A stretch of 64,000 nt of DNA, taken from the NCBI GenBank assembly GCA_947500035.1, contig CANMQP010000018.1, positions 167,366 through 231,365 of the forward strand, read 5' to 3'. Positions 28,571 to 37,097 of the stretch are shown here, piece by piece (positions within the stretch are counted from its first letter, which is position 1; the number at the start of each line of letters is the position of its first letter). Both the position numbers and the translations under genes were made by a program. The DNA is from an uncultured Kiloniellaceae bacterium. GTDB taxonomy: Bacteria > Pseudomonadota > Alphaproteobacteria > Kiloniellales > Kiloniellaceae. The notes under the pieces are model-generated. The model saw only the letters and a list, made by a program, of their open reading frames with translations. It did no database searches and had not been told where the DNA came from.

Positions 28571-29494
28571 ATGGCCACCGCGATCCCCTCTTCCATCGAT
28601 CAGGTTTCAGAGCTTTTGGGACAGGCCGACTACGTTGCCGACCGCAGTCTTGCGACCGTTCTGTTCCTCAGCCTGAAAATGGGCCGGCCTCTGTTCCTCG
28701 AGGGCGAAGCCGGTGTCGGTAAGACCGAGATCGCCAAGGTTCTGGCGACCACGCTCGACCGGCCCCTGGTGCGCCTGCAGTGTTACGAAGGTCTGGACGT
28801 CGGGTCCGCGGTTTATGAATGGAACTATGCCCGCCAGATGATCGAGATCCGCCTGGCGGAAGCCACCGGCGGCGCGGACCGGCAACAGCTCGGCAAAGAT
28901 ATCTTCTCGCAGGATTTCCTGGTCAAGCGCCCGCTGCTGACCGCTCTCGAACCCTCGCCGCGCGGCGCACCGGTGCTGCTGATCGACGAACTCGACCGAA
29001 CCGACGAACCCTTCGAGGCCTATCTGCTGGAAGTGCTCTCGGATTTTCAGATCACGATCCCGGAAATCGGCACCATCAAAGCGGAGGAACCGCCGATCGT
29101 CATCGTGACATCGAACCGGACGCGGGAAATTCATGACGCCTTGAAGCGCCGCTGTCTCTACCACTGGGTTGACTATCCGGATGCGGAGCGCGAATTGGCT
29201 ATTCTGCGCCTCAAAGTCCCCGGCGCCGACAAACGCCTGAGCCGGGAAATCGTCAGCTTCATTCAAAAGCTGCGCACCGACGCCGAACTCTTCAAACTGC
29301 CGGGTATCGCCGAAACCATAGACTGGACCCAGGCCCTGACCCAATTGGATGTCATGTCGCTCGACCCAGGCGTGATCAACGATACTCTGGGTGTCCTGCT
29401 GAAGTATCAGGATGACATTGCGAAGATCCAGGGATCAGAGGCCGCGGCGCTGCTCGACGAGGTTCAGACAGACATGGCTGCAGCGCCAAAATGA
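28571..29494 (+). CDS. coxD: MoxR-type AAA+ ATPase (CoxD-like)
   Basis: A 307-residue AAA+ ATPase of the MoxR/CoxD class. Walker A GEAGVGKT is at residues 45-52, Walker B LLIDELD at 136-142, and a sensor/Arg region TSNRTREIHDALKRRCLYHW follows. The ATG at 28571 is preceded by AAGGTAAG. In Oligotropha, CoxD helps assemble the sulfurated Cu/Mo active site, and a similar activation role for this hydroxylase is inferred. It overlaps the coxE gene by four bases (ATGA), the usual MoxR/vWA pairing. Confidence 0.92.
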   Translation: MATAIPSSIDQVSELLGQADYVADRSLATVLFLSLKMGRPLFLEGEAGVGKTEIAKVLATTLDRPLVRLQCYEGLDVGSAVYEWNYARQMIEIRLAEATGGADRQQLGKDIFSQDFLVKRPLLTALEPSPRGAPVLLIDELDRTDEPFEAYLLEVLSDFQITIPEIGTIKAEEPPIVIVTSNRTREIHDALKRRCLYHWVDYPDAERELAILRLKVPGADKRLSREIVSFIQKLRTDAELFKLPGIAETIDWTQALTQLDVMSLDPGVINDTLGVLLKYQDDIAKIQGSEAAALLDEVQTDMAAAPK

Positions 29495-30762
29495 CCGGTG
29501 GCAGCGATATAGCACCTGACGGCACCATCGCCGAACGGGATGGCGGCAAGTTCGCCGAGAACATCATGCATTTCGCCCGTGTGCTTAGGAGAGCCGGGCT
29601 GCCTGTCGGTCCTGGAAAAGTGGTTGAAGCCCTGCGCGCGGTAGAGACAGCGGGCCTGCAGCGGCGTGAGGATTTTTACTGGACGCTACATGCCGTCTTC
29701 GTGAACCGTCGCGATCAGCGCGAACTCTTCGATCAGACCTTCCACATTTTCTGGCGTAACCCGGAACTGCTGGAAAAGATGATGTCGATGCTCTTGCCCA
29801 CCACCTTTCTGGAGGAAGGGCCGGAGCAGGAGCGCGAAAAGGCGAGCCGGAGGGTTTCCGACGCCATGGCGCCGGAGAGCGAGAGCATGCCCTCCTCCAA
29901 GGGGGAGGAAGAAGGCGAAACCATAGAAATCGACGCCACTTTGACCTATTCCGACGAAGAGCATCTGCGCCATCAGGATTTTGAGTCCATGTCATCGGAG
30001 GAGGTCGCCCTGGCGAAGAAGGCCATCGCGAGGCTTCGCCTTCCGATTGTCGCCGTCCCAACGCGCCGTTTCAAACCCAGCACACATGGGCATAAGATCG
30101 ATATGCGGCGCAGTCTGCGCGCCTCTTTACGCTCAGGCGGCGACTCTATTCCTCTGCGCCGCAAGGCACGGGTCGTGCGGCATCCGCCCCTGGTCGTTCT
30201 CTGCGACATCTCCGGGTCCATGAGCCAATACAGCCGGATGTTTCTTCACTTCCTGCATGCCATCACAAATGATCGAGACCGGGTTCATACCTTTCTCTTC
30301 GGCACACGCCTGACCAACGTTACGCGCTATCTGCGCACCCGCGACGTCGACGTGGCGCTGGAGAAGATCGGTGAAAACGTCGACGACTGGTCAGGCGGCA
30401 CCCGGATCGGACAGACCCTCGCCGAATTCAACGTCAAGTGGTCACGCCGGGTTTTGGGCCAGGGCGCGATGGTGCTTTTTATCTCGGACGGCCTGGATCG
30501 TGACGCGGGAAGCGGCCTGAGCGAGGAGATGGAACGACTGCATAAATCCTGCAGACGCCTGATCTGGCTAAATCCCCTCTTGCGCTACGAGGGTTTCGAG
30601 CCAAAATCCAAGGGTATCCGGGCGATCCTTCCCCATGTGGATGATTTTCGCTCGGTCCATAGCCTGAACAGCCTGGAGGAACTGGCGGCGATCCTCAGCC
30701 GTCCGCCCAAGAGGCTTCAGGAGGGTCATTTTTACAACGCCGAAGGGAATGCCGCAGCATGA
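29491..30762 (+). CDS. coxE: vWA-domain maturation protein (CoxE-like)
   Basis: A 423-residue protein with a C-terminal von Willebrand A domain. The MIDAS motif DISGSMS lies at about residues 239-245, followed by FLFGTRLTNVTRYL and SGGTRIGQTL, which supply the later metal-coordinating residues. The N-terminal half is helical, with an acidic linker near residues 125-165. Together with the MoxR ATPase just upstream it should form a chaperone-like pair for active-site maturation, as CoxD/CoxE do. The start is coupled to coxD and the stop to the xdhC-N gene by ATGA overlaps. Confidence 0.9.
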   Translation: MTGGSDIAPDGTIAERDGGKFAENIMHFARVLRRAGLPVGPGKVVEALRAVETAGLQRREDFYWTLHAVFVNRRDQRELFDQTFHIFWRNPELLEKMMSMLLPTTFLEEGPEQEREKASRRVSDAMAPESESMPSSKGEEEGETIEIDATLTYSDEEHLRHQDFESMSSEEVALAKKAIARLRLPIVAVPTRRFKPSTHGHKIDMRRSLRASLRSGGDSIPLRRKARVVRHPPLVVLCDISGSMSQYSRMFLHFLHAITNDRDRVHTFLFGTRLTNVTRYLRTRDVDVALEKIGENVDDWSGGTRIGQTLAEFNVKWSRRVLGQGAMVLFISDGLDRDAGSGLSEEMERLHKSCRRLIWLNPLLRYEGFEPKSKGIRAILPHVDDFRSVHSLNSLEELAAILSRPPKRLQEGHFYNAEGNAAA

Positions 30763-31100
30763 CTGACTCCTCCCTCGTTCAACAGGAAGAAGCCGATATC
30801 CTGCGCCAGGCTGCCGACTGGAAGGCCCAGGGCCGATCGGTCGCCATCGCAACCGTCGTCTCCACCTGGGGCTCCGCGCCCCGGCCCGCGGGCAGCCAAC
30901 TGGTGGTCGACGGCGAAATGAACATGATCGGCTCGGTGAGTGGCGGCTGCGTGGAGAGCGCCGTGGTGCACGAAGCGCTCGAGATCATGGAAAGCGGCGA
31001 ACCGAAACTGCTGGAGTTCGGTGTCAGCAATAGCGCGGCCTGGGACGTGGGCCTCGCCTGCGGCGGCAAGATCCAGGTCTTTGTCGAGCGGCTGAACTGA
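30759..31100 (+). CDS. XdhC/CoxI N-terminal domain protein
   Basis: A 113-residue protein equal to the N-terminal XdhC_CoxI domain alone. It includes ATVVSTWGSAPRPAGSQL and GSVSGGCVESAVVHEAL, the family signature with a conserved Cys, and ends at GLACGGKIQVFVERL. In XdhC the two domains are normally one chain that holds molybdenum cofactor for sulfuration and insertion. Here the Rossmann domain is a separate gene with TGATG overlap, so the two probably work as a complex. The ATGA overlap with coxE indicates tight coupling. Confidence 0.9.
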   Translation: MTDSSLVQQEEADILRQAADWKAQGRSVAIATVVSTWGSAPRPAGSQLVVDGEMNMIGSVSGGCVESAVVHEALEIMESGEPKLLEFGVSNSAAWDVGLACGGKIQVFVERLN

Positions 31101-31885
31101 TGCAGAGCGCAACCCTCGCGCAGATCCAGACCGACCGGGACGGAAAAACACCGGTCGTGCGGGCGCTTGATCTGGAAGATGGCAACGAGCACCTCATTCG
31201 TCCCTTTGACGATGATTCGGTCGGAGCACTTCTGCAAGCTGCACAGAATGCCGCCCTCGCGGACAAGAGCCAGGTTGTTGAGATCGATGGCAAGCGCATT
31301 TTCCTGCAGGTCTTCAACCCGCCCCTGCGGATGATTGTCGTGGGTGCGGTTCATATTTCCCAGGCCCTCGTGCCCATGGCTCAGATCGCGGGATACGATG
31401 TGACGGTGGTCGACCCCCGACGGGCCTTTGGCAGCGACATTCGTTTTCCCGGCGTCACGCTCTCGAACGACTGGCCGGACGTCGCCGTGACGGAACTCAA
31501 ACCGGACCGGCGCACCGCAATCGTGACCCTGACCCATGATCCCAAGATCGACGACCCGGCCCTGAATGCCGCCTTAACCTCAACAGCCTTTTACATTGGT
31601 TCTCTCGGCAGCCGGAAAACCCATGCCGCGCGCCTGGCCCGTTTGAGCAAAGCTGGGTTCGACGAAGCCGCACAAGCCCGGATTGACGGCCCTATCGGAC
31701 TGGCGATCGGTGCAAAATCCCCGGCTGAAATCGCAATCTCGATCATGGCCAAGATCACCCAGGCCCTCCGTCAGGGCCCGGTCGGAGAATCACCAGCCGG
31801 AGACGCGCCAGCCGGAGACGCATCAGCCACTGGGGTTAAGGAGACTGCCGACCGTACAACACCCGCCGCGAGTGCCGGTGCATGA
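31100..31885 (+). CDS. XdhC Rossmann-domain protein
   Basis: A 261-residue protein. After about 75 residues of variable sequence comes the XdhC C-terminal Rossmann domain: MIVVGAVHISQALVPMAQ, TVVDPRRAF and YIGSLGSRKTHAARL with GPIGLAIGAKSPAEIA. It is the partner of the N-terminal domain gene just upstream. The last 35 residues are a low-complexity tail built from a 15-base DNA repeat (31800-31830) giving PAGDA twice. Expected role: molybdenum cofactor binding and delivery to the hydroxylase. The ATGA overlap with the next gene continues the coupling. Confidence 0.9.
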   Translation: MQSATLAQIQTDRDGKTPVVRALDLEDGNEHLIRPFDDDSVGALLQAAQNAALADKSQVVEIDGKRIFLQVFNPPLRMIVVGAVHISQALVPMAQIAGYDVTVVDPRRAFGSDIRFPGVTLSNDWPDVAVTELKPDRRTAIVTLTHDPKIDDPALNAALTSTAFYIGSLGSRKTHAARLARLSKAGFDEAAQARIDGPIGLAIGAKSPAEIAISIMAKITQALRQGPVGESPAGDAPAGDASATGVKETADRTTPAASAGA

Positions 31886-33534
31886 AATTCGGACGCATAG
31901 CACCGAACCAAGCTGAGGGCGCCGTCCTTGGGCATTCGATTCTGGCGGGTCAACGCAAATTCAAAAAAGGCCATCGCCTCTCCGCCGACGATATCGCCCA
32001 GCTTCTGGGCGCGGGCATTGATGAAGTCATTGCCGGACGTTTCGAGCCGGAAGATATCCCGGAAGACATCGCCGCCGCCCAGGTTGCGCAAGCCGCCTGC
32101 GGAGAAGGAGCCGAGGTCGCGGCCGCTTTCACCGGACGCTGCAATCTCTACGCCAAAGTCCCGGGCGTGGCCCTGATCGATGGCGATGCCGTGACCCGGC
32201 TCAACCGTATCGACGAGGCCATGACGATTGCGACGCTTGCGCCTTACGAACGGGTTTCGCCCGGGCAGATGCTGGCGACGGTGAAGGTCATTCCTTTGTC
32301 CGCACCCGCATCCGTCGTCGACGAAGCTTCGGAGACCGCCGCTGGGGACACCCCGCTGATACGCGTTGCCGCCTTCCAGCCTCACAACGTCGGCTTGGTC
32401 CTGACTCGTTTACCGGGCACGCGTGACAAGCTGTTGAAAAAATCCCTGGAAGTTATCCGGGGCAGGGTCGAGAGCCTGGGAAGCCGCCTCTCTGAATGCC
32501 GAACCGTTCCACACCACGAAAATGACGTGGCTGCGGCCGTCTCGGAGCTTCGCGCTGCAGGCTGCGGGATGATCCTCGTCTTCGGTGCCTCGGCCATCAC
32601 CGACCGGCGGGACGTGGTGCCTGCAGGTATTACTGCGGCTGGTGGCGAGGTTGAGCACTTCGGCATGCCCGTCGATCCGGGGAATCTGATGCTGCTGGCG
32701 CGGCACGAGGGAATCCCCATCATCGGTCTGCCCGGCTGCGCGCGCTCACCCAAAATCAACGGCTTCGACTGGGTCCTGGAACGCCTGCTGGCAGGCCTTA
32801 GCGTCACCCGCGACGACATTACGGCCATGGGAGCCGGTGGACTGCTCAAAGAGATCCCAAGCCGTCCGCAACCGCGCGAAGGAGACGGCGGAATGCAGGA
32901 CGGCATTCCGAGGGTTCCACGCATTGCCGCGCTGGTGCTCGCCGCCGGTCAGTCCCGGCGGATGGGTGTTGCCAATAAGCTGCTGGCTGAAATTGACGGT
33001 AAGGCCATGCTGACCCGGGTGTTGGAGACCGTCGTCGAGAGTCAATGTGTCTCCGCCCTCCTCGTAACCGGTCATGAGGCTGAAGCGATCAGCGCACTCG
33101 CCGATCGGCAAGGCGTTCCTCATTTGCAGAATCCGGATTACGAGCAAGGCCTGAGCACCTCTCTCAGAACGGGTCTTGCCGGACTGGGCGAAGACATAGA
33201 CGGCGTCATCGTTTGTCTTGGCGATATGCCGCGCCTGAAGCCCGAAACCCTCAACGGCCTGATCGCCGCTTTCAATCCCGTCGAGGGCCGCGCGATTTGT
33301 GTGCCGACCCACGAGGGCAAACGCGGCAATCCGGTGCTCTGGGGACGCCGTTTCTTCCCGGCCATGCAAGAGCTCGCTGGCGACGTGGGCGCCAAGCACC
33401 TGATTGGCGAATATGCGGAACTGGTCTGTGAAGTGCCGATGGACGGCGCGGAGATCTTTCTGGATATCGATACGCCGGAGGCACTTGCATTGCTGACCGG
33501 AAAATCCTCTGGCAACCAGGAAAAGTCGGCGTGA
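31882..33534 (+). CDS. MoeA-like / MobA-like fusion for molybdenum cofactor
   Basis: A 550-residue two-domain protein. Residues 1 to about 340 form a molybdopterin-binding (MoeA/MoCF-like) domain with LVFGASAITDRRDVVPAG and LMLLARHEGIPIIGLPGCA. From about residue 350 a nucleotidyltransferase domain (NTP_transf_3) begins with LVLAAGQSRRMG, followed by NPDYEQGLSTSLRTGL, CLGDMPRL and HEGKRGNPVLW, as in MocA. It most likely makes or transfers the molybdopterin cytosine dinucleotide used by this enzyme class. Such fusions are known beside xanthine-oxidase-family clusters. Confidence 0.9.
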   Translation: MKFGRIAPNQAEGAVLGHSILAGQRKFKKGHRLSADDIAQLLGAGIDEVIAGRFEPEDIPEDIAAAQVAQAACGEGAEVAAAFTGRCNLYAKVPGVALIDGDAVTRLNRIDEAMTIATLAPYERVSPGQMLATVKVIPLSAPASVVDEASETAAGDTPLIRVAAFQPHNVGLVLTRLPGTRDKLLKKSLEVIRGRVESLGSRLSECRTVPHHENDVAAAVSELRAAGCGMILVFGASAITDRRDVVPAGITAAGGEVEHFGMPVDPGNLMLLARHEGIPIIGLPGCARSPKINGFDWVLERLLAGLSVTRDDITAMGAGGLLKEIPSRPQPREGDGGMQDGIPRVPRIAALVLAAGQSRRMGVANKLLAEIDGKAMLTRVLETVVESQCVSALLVTGHEAEAISALADRQGVPHLQNPDYEQGLSTSLRTGLAGLGEDIDGVIVCLGDMPRLKPETLNGLIAAFNPVEGRAICVPTHEGKRGNPVLWGRRFFPAMQELAGDVGAKHLIGEYAELVCEVPMDGAEIFLDIDTPEALALLTGKSSGNQEKSA

Positions 33535-33941
33535 GCGAGGACCTTTATCACAAGACACTCATTGATCTGGCTGCCTTGCCGGAAGAGCGTCTGGCCGAGG
33601 CTGACCTGAGCATCACAGTCGACAATCCTCTTTGTGGAGACCGGGTCACCATCGACGTGCAGTTGGAAAACGGCAAGGTGTCGGCGATTGGCCGCGAGAT
33701 CCGGGCCTGCCTGATCTGCCAGGCCTCAGCGGCGGTCCTCAGCCGCACCGCCATTGGCCAGGATGCAGAACAGATTGCCGACGCCGCCCAAAAAGTGCGC
33801 GCAATGTTGAAATCGGACGGCCAGCCCCCCGAGAGCGACTGGGCCGAGATGGCCAATTTTCAGCCGGTCGCAGACTACCGCAGCCGCCACGGCTGCGTCC
33901 TGCTGCCCTTCGACGCTCTCAAAAAAGCTCTGACGCCATAA
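33531..33941 (+). CDS. IscU/NifU-like Fe-S scaffold protein
   Basis: A 136-residue scaffold-type protein with a GTG start overlapping the previous stop (GTGA). Conserved ligands appear as NPLCGD (Cys35, Asp37), ACLICQAS (Cys60, Cys63) and RHGCVLLPFDAL (Cys122), the three-part pattern of IscU/SufU N-domain proteins. The HxxC arrangement is altered (HGC rather than HC). Its position as last gene of the maturation operon suggests it supplies [2Fe-2S] clusters to CoxS, or works in sulfur transfer to the molybdenum centre. Neither is proven. Confidence 0.87.
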   Translation: MSEDLYHKTLIDLAALPEERLAEADLSITVDNPLCGDRVTIDVQLENGKVSAIGREIRACLICQASAAVLSRTAIGQDAEQIADAAQKVRAMLKSDGQPPESDWAEMANFQPVADYRSRHGCVLLPFDALKKALTP

Positions 33942-34151
33942 GGCTGGTCTGCTCCAACCATCACCACCGCTGTTGGTGCGGACACATATTTTGCGGCTTC
34001 TGGCTGTTTCGCTCGGACGATATCTTCATTAATCTGCTCCAGAGAGGTCAAAAAAAGACCTTAGAGTTGCGTTAAGCAGAAACCGTAACCCTTTGGGAAG
34101 GTTTTTGGCTGCAGCCTGTTCATGAAGACCAAAAAAGCGCAGAGAGGCCCC

Positions 34152-34853
34152 ATGAAGACCCCAAGCCCCAGCTCTGTAAACCGCCTCACCCGCAACCCGG
34201 TCCGGTTTGCTCTTCTCCTGATCGGGTTCGCACTTTCAGGCTGCGCCACCAAGTCAGTCGATACCAGTTTCGCATTCACACCGGAGACCGAAACCGGCCT
34301 GGTCGTGGGATCGGCCTCTTCAGATGTAAAAGACGAGAGTTGGTATGATGGGCTGGTAAAATTCTATTACATAAAAACCGACGAGGTGGGGAAACTCGGC
34401 ACCAAAAATGCGGGATTCATCTATGCACTTCCGCCGACACTGCCGCTTGGGGCACCCGGCGATTCGGAATTCAGCGACTCAGATGGTTCGGTCTTTGCCA
34501 TAGCCTTGGAACCCGGCGACTACATTCTTAGTCGCTGGGAAATTGAGGTCGGCGCCTACGCGATCATCTACCCGGTTGATCCGGCCCCCCTTCCCTTCAC
34601 TGTTGAAAAAGGCAAAGCCACTTACGTGGGCAACCTCCATATGTTCTTCCGCACCGCCCGCAACATTATCGGACTCACGTCCATTAACGATGGACGGCCC
34701 GCAATCAGTGATCGCTCAGAGCGGGATCTCCCGCTACTGCTGGAGCGTTACCCGAACCTGAAGCGCGAAGAAATTGAGATAGAGATTATCGATGACAGGC
34801 CGTGGGGCGGCAAAGGTCCGCCTGCAAGCATCGAGGCGATGCTCACGCATTAA
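34152..34853 (+). CDS. Putative lipoprotein
   Basis: A 233-residue lipoprotein. The signal ends in the lipobox LSGC with the modified Cys near residue 31, followed by ATKSVD. I choose ATG 34152 because AGAGAGG precedes it; an in-frame ATG ten codons upstream lacks a ribosome site. The mature protein is beta-rich with many acidic residues (FAIALEPGDYILSRWEIEVG, resembling carboxypeptidase-regulatory-like beta sandwich strands). No enzyme motif is seen. It stands alone between the cox maturation operon and a convergent aminotransferase gene. Function unknown. Confidence 0.78.
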   Translation: MKTPSPSSVNRLTRNPVRFALLLIGFALSGCATKSVDTSFAFTPETETGLVVGSASSDVKDESWYDGLVKFYYIKTDEVGKLGTKNAGFIYALPPTLPLGAPGDSEFSDSDGSVFAIALEPGDYILSRWEIEVGAYAIIYPVDPAPLPFTVEKGKATYVGNLHMFFRTARNIIGLTSINDGRPAISDRSERDLPLLLERYPNLKREEIEIEIIDDRPWGGKGPPASIEAMLTH

Positions 34854-34862
34854 CACCTTGCC

Positions 34863-36017
34863 CTAAAAGGCTTTTTTCAGCCTCGCCAGCGCCTCGTCGA
34901 GCACTTCGTCGCGTTTGCAGAAGCAAAACCTGACATAATGGTCGATGGCTTCGTTCTGATAAAAGGCGCTGACGGGAACGGTTGTGACGCCGGCTTCCAG
35001 GGTGATGTGGCGACAGAAGTCGACATCGTCACCGCAGAAACCCAAGGGCCGGATATCGGCCGTGATGAAATAGGTTCCTTCGCAGTCGATGATGCCAAAA
35101 CCGATATCCGCCAGTCCCGAGGCGATCCGGTCGCGCTTGGCCTGCATCTCGGCGGCGAGACCGTCAAAGTAGCTCTGCTCCATCTCGAGACCATAGGCCA
35201 CGGCCCGCTGCAAGTTCGGTGGCGTGGTAAAGGTGACGAACTGGTGAGACTTCGCCACCGGTGCCAGGAGTTCCTGAGGTGCGGTGATGTAACCGACCTT
35301 CCAGCCGGTGAGCGAGAAGGTCTTACCTGCAGAGCCAATCCGCAAGCACCGCTCGCGCATGCCGGGCAAGGTCATTAATGGAATATGCTGACGCCCGTCG
35401 AACAGAATGTGCTCATAAACCTCGTCGCAGACCGCGTAAGCATCATGCCGGATCACCAGATCGGCGATAAAGGCGAGTTCTTCGCGGTCGAACACCTTCG
35501 CTGCCGGATTCATTGGGTTGTTGAGCAGAATGAGCTTGGTGCGCTCGGTGCAAGCCTCCTCCAGAGCTGCCCTCGGCAACGTCCAATCGGGTGGCTCCAC
35601 CCGTACCAGTTTGGGAACGCCTCCAGCGCGGCGAACGATGGGCAGGTAGCAGTCGTATAGTGGTTCAATCAAAACCACCTCATCCCCAGGCTCGATCAGG
35701 GCAAAGAGACAATCGGCCAGTGCCTCGGTGGCACCGGATGTGACCATGACTTCGCTTTGCCAATCCACGTCCAGGTCGTAAAAGCGCTTGTTATGGGCGG
35801 CAACGGCTTGTCTCAGTTCAGGCAGGCCCATCATGGGAGGGTACTGGTTCGGGGCATCAAGCAAGGCATCGGCTGCTTTCTGACGCACCTCCAGCGGTCC
35901 GTCCGTATCCGGGAAGCCTTGCCCGAGGTTAATGGCGCCATGTTCGATGGCAAGCCGTGACATTACCTCAAACACCGTGGTCCCATAGCCGGAGAGAGTG
36001 GAGTTTGCCGCTTTCAC
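34863..36017 (-). CDS. PLP-dependent class I/II aminotransferase
   Basis: A 384-residue fold-type I aminotransferase. Asn167 (LLNNPMNP), Asp198 and Tyr201 (CDEVYEH) contact the cofactor, and Lys232 in SAGKTFSLTGWK forms the Schiff base. INLGQGFPD near residue 29 is typical of the methionine/kynurenine aminotransferase (YbdL/KAT) subgroup. A GTG at 36017 preceded by AAAGGAAAG is the likely start; the longer upstream frame has no support. It transaminates a neutral or aromatic amino acid, but the exact substrate is not readable. It is convergent with the lipoprotein gene. Confidence 0.9.
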   Translation of the reverse strand: MKAANSTLSGYGTTVFEVMSRLAIEHGAINLGQGFPDTDGPLEVRQKAADALLDAPNQYPPMMGLPELRQAVAAHNKRFYDLDVDWQSEVMVTSGATEALADCLFALIEPGDEVVLIEPLYDCYLPIVRRAGGVPKLVRVEPPDWTLPRAALEEACTERTKLILLNNPMNPAAKVFDREELAFIADLVIRHDAYAVCDEVYEHILFDGRQHIPLMTLPGMRERCLRIGSAGKTFSLTGWKVGYITAPQELLAPVAKSHQFVTFTTPPNLQRAVAYGLEMEQSYFDGLAAEMQAKRDRIASGLADIGFGIIDCEGTYFITADIRPLGFCGDDVDFCRHITLEAGVTTVPVSAFYQNEAIDHYVRFCFCKRDEVLDEALARLKKAF

Positions 36018-36214
36018 GTATCTTCTTTCCTTTGGTGCCCGCCCCCGCGGCGGTCGGACCGGCAAGATACATGGGCGAGCAGCCATGGACAAACGGTCAA
36101 AGCAGCCACCAAAGCGATCTTCAATTCCGCAGGGCCTGCGGCAGTGCCAATGCCGCAATCAACCGCATCATGCGCTTGGTAGCAGCCTTGGGAGTGTCAC
36201 CTCTTGAGCACGCA

Positions 36215-36970
36215 TCACCTGACAGGGATTTGTGCCGACTGCTCCAGTCGTTGGTCGTTCGGTTCGCCTGGCTGGGCAGGAGGCCAGGCGATCTCCAGAA
36301 TCAGCTTTTTTCGCACGGCTTCCGCGAAACTGTCCCGGCCATCGACCGTGATCACAAAGCTGCCTGGTCCGCCAACGATCCGCTCAGCAAACGCCGCCTC
36401 AAGGTCGTAGGCATTCGGCCGGCCACTGCATTCCTGCTCCCGGCATAAAATTGCGAGACCGTTGATCGTTATGCGGGCGTCGAGGGCGGCCGCGCGGGCC
36501 GTTTCAATCGGTAGACCGTTCCAGTTGTTGGCACTGTCCGCGGAAAAGTCGATCACCCGGCGCAGCCCGGTGATGTCGTTTTCCTCAATGAGCGCCTGGG
36601 CCTTCGAGAGCGCGCTGCCGATCGCGTTGTAGCCGTAGGCTTTCCGGGGGGCAGCCAGCAGTGCCTTCGCGAAATGACCGGCGCTTTCAGCGCCATCGAT
36701 GACGGTCCAGGGCACCACCACGTCTTGAGAAAACTCGTCGCCCCATTCGACGTAGGTCAAGGCGATCCGCCCGGTCAGACTGCCGGTAATCGCCTCAAGC
36801 ACCTGGGGGTGGGTCAAAGCCGCGGCATAGCCCTGGCGCTGGAAACGGATTTCGGCATCGTCGATAGAGCCGGTTGCATCGGCCAGCAACACCAGCTCGA
36901 GATCCAGCTCTTCCGCCTGCCCTGAAACAGGCATAAGCATGGTCACGAACAGCAGTGCAAAAAATCGCAT
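36215..36970 (-). CDS. DUF1194 exported vWA-like protein
   Basis: A 251-residue protein. A signal peptide (about residues 1-20, ending SGQAEE) precedes a von Willebrand A-like fold whose MIDAS is altered to DATGSID (residues 31-37). RVIDFSADSANNWNG and INGLAILCREQEC are DUF1194 hallmarks. AAGGAGG lies just before ATG 36970, so the longer upstream frame is rejected. The protein is periplasmic and its function unknown. It is the third vWA-type protein in this 15-kb stretch, after YeaH and CoxE, but it is not paired with an ATPase. Confidence 0.88.
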   Translation of the reverse strand: MRFFALLFVTMLMPVSGQAEELDLELVLLADATGSIDDAEIRFQRQGYAAALTHPQVLEAITGSLTGRIALTYVEWGDEFSQDVVVPWTVIDGAESAGHFAKALLAAPRKAYGYNAIGSALSKAQALIEENDITGLRRVIDFSADSANNWNGLPIETARAAALDARITINGLAILCREQECSGRPNAYDLEAAFAERIVGGPGSFVITVDGRDSFAEAVRKKLILEIAWPPAQPGEPNDQRLEQSAQIPVR

Positions 36971-37097
36971 CCCTGAGCCTCCTTTTTCCGGAACTATAGC
37001 ATGCCCGCTATCAAAGGGCTGCACTGCAAAAACGGCAATACCGATCCACAATACACCGTGATAGCTTGCGTAGTCTCAAGCTGAAATGGAGTGGAGA

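Noticed and set aside
34045..34061. Possible terminator AGGTC-A7-GACCT after the Fe-S scaffold gene
   Set aside because: The stem is only 5 bp with an A-rich loop and no T-run. It is too weak to annotate.
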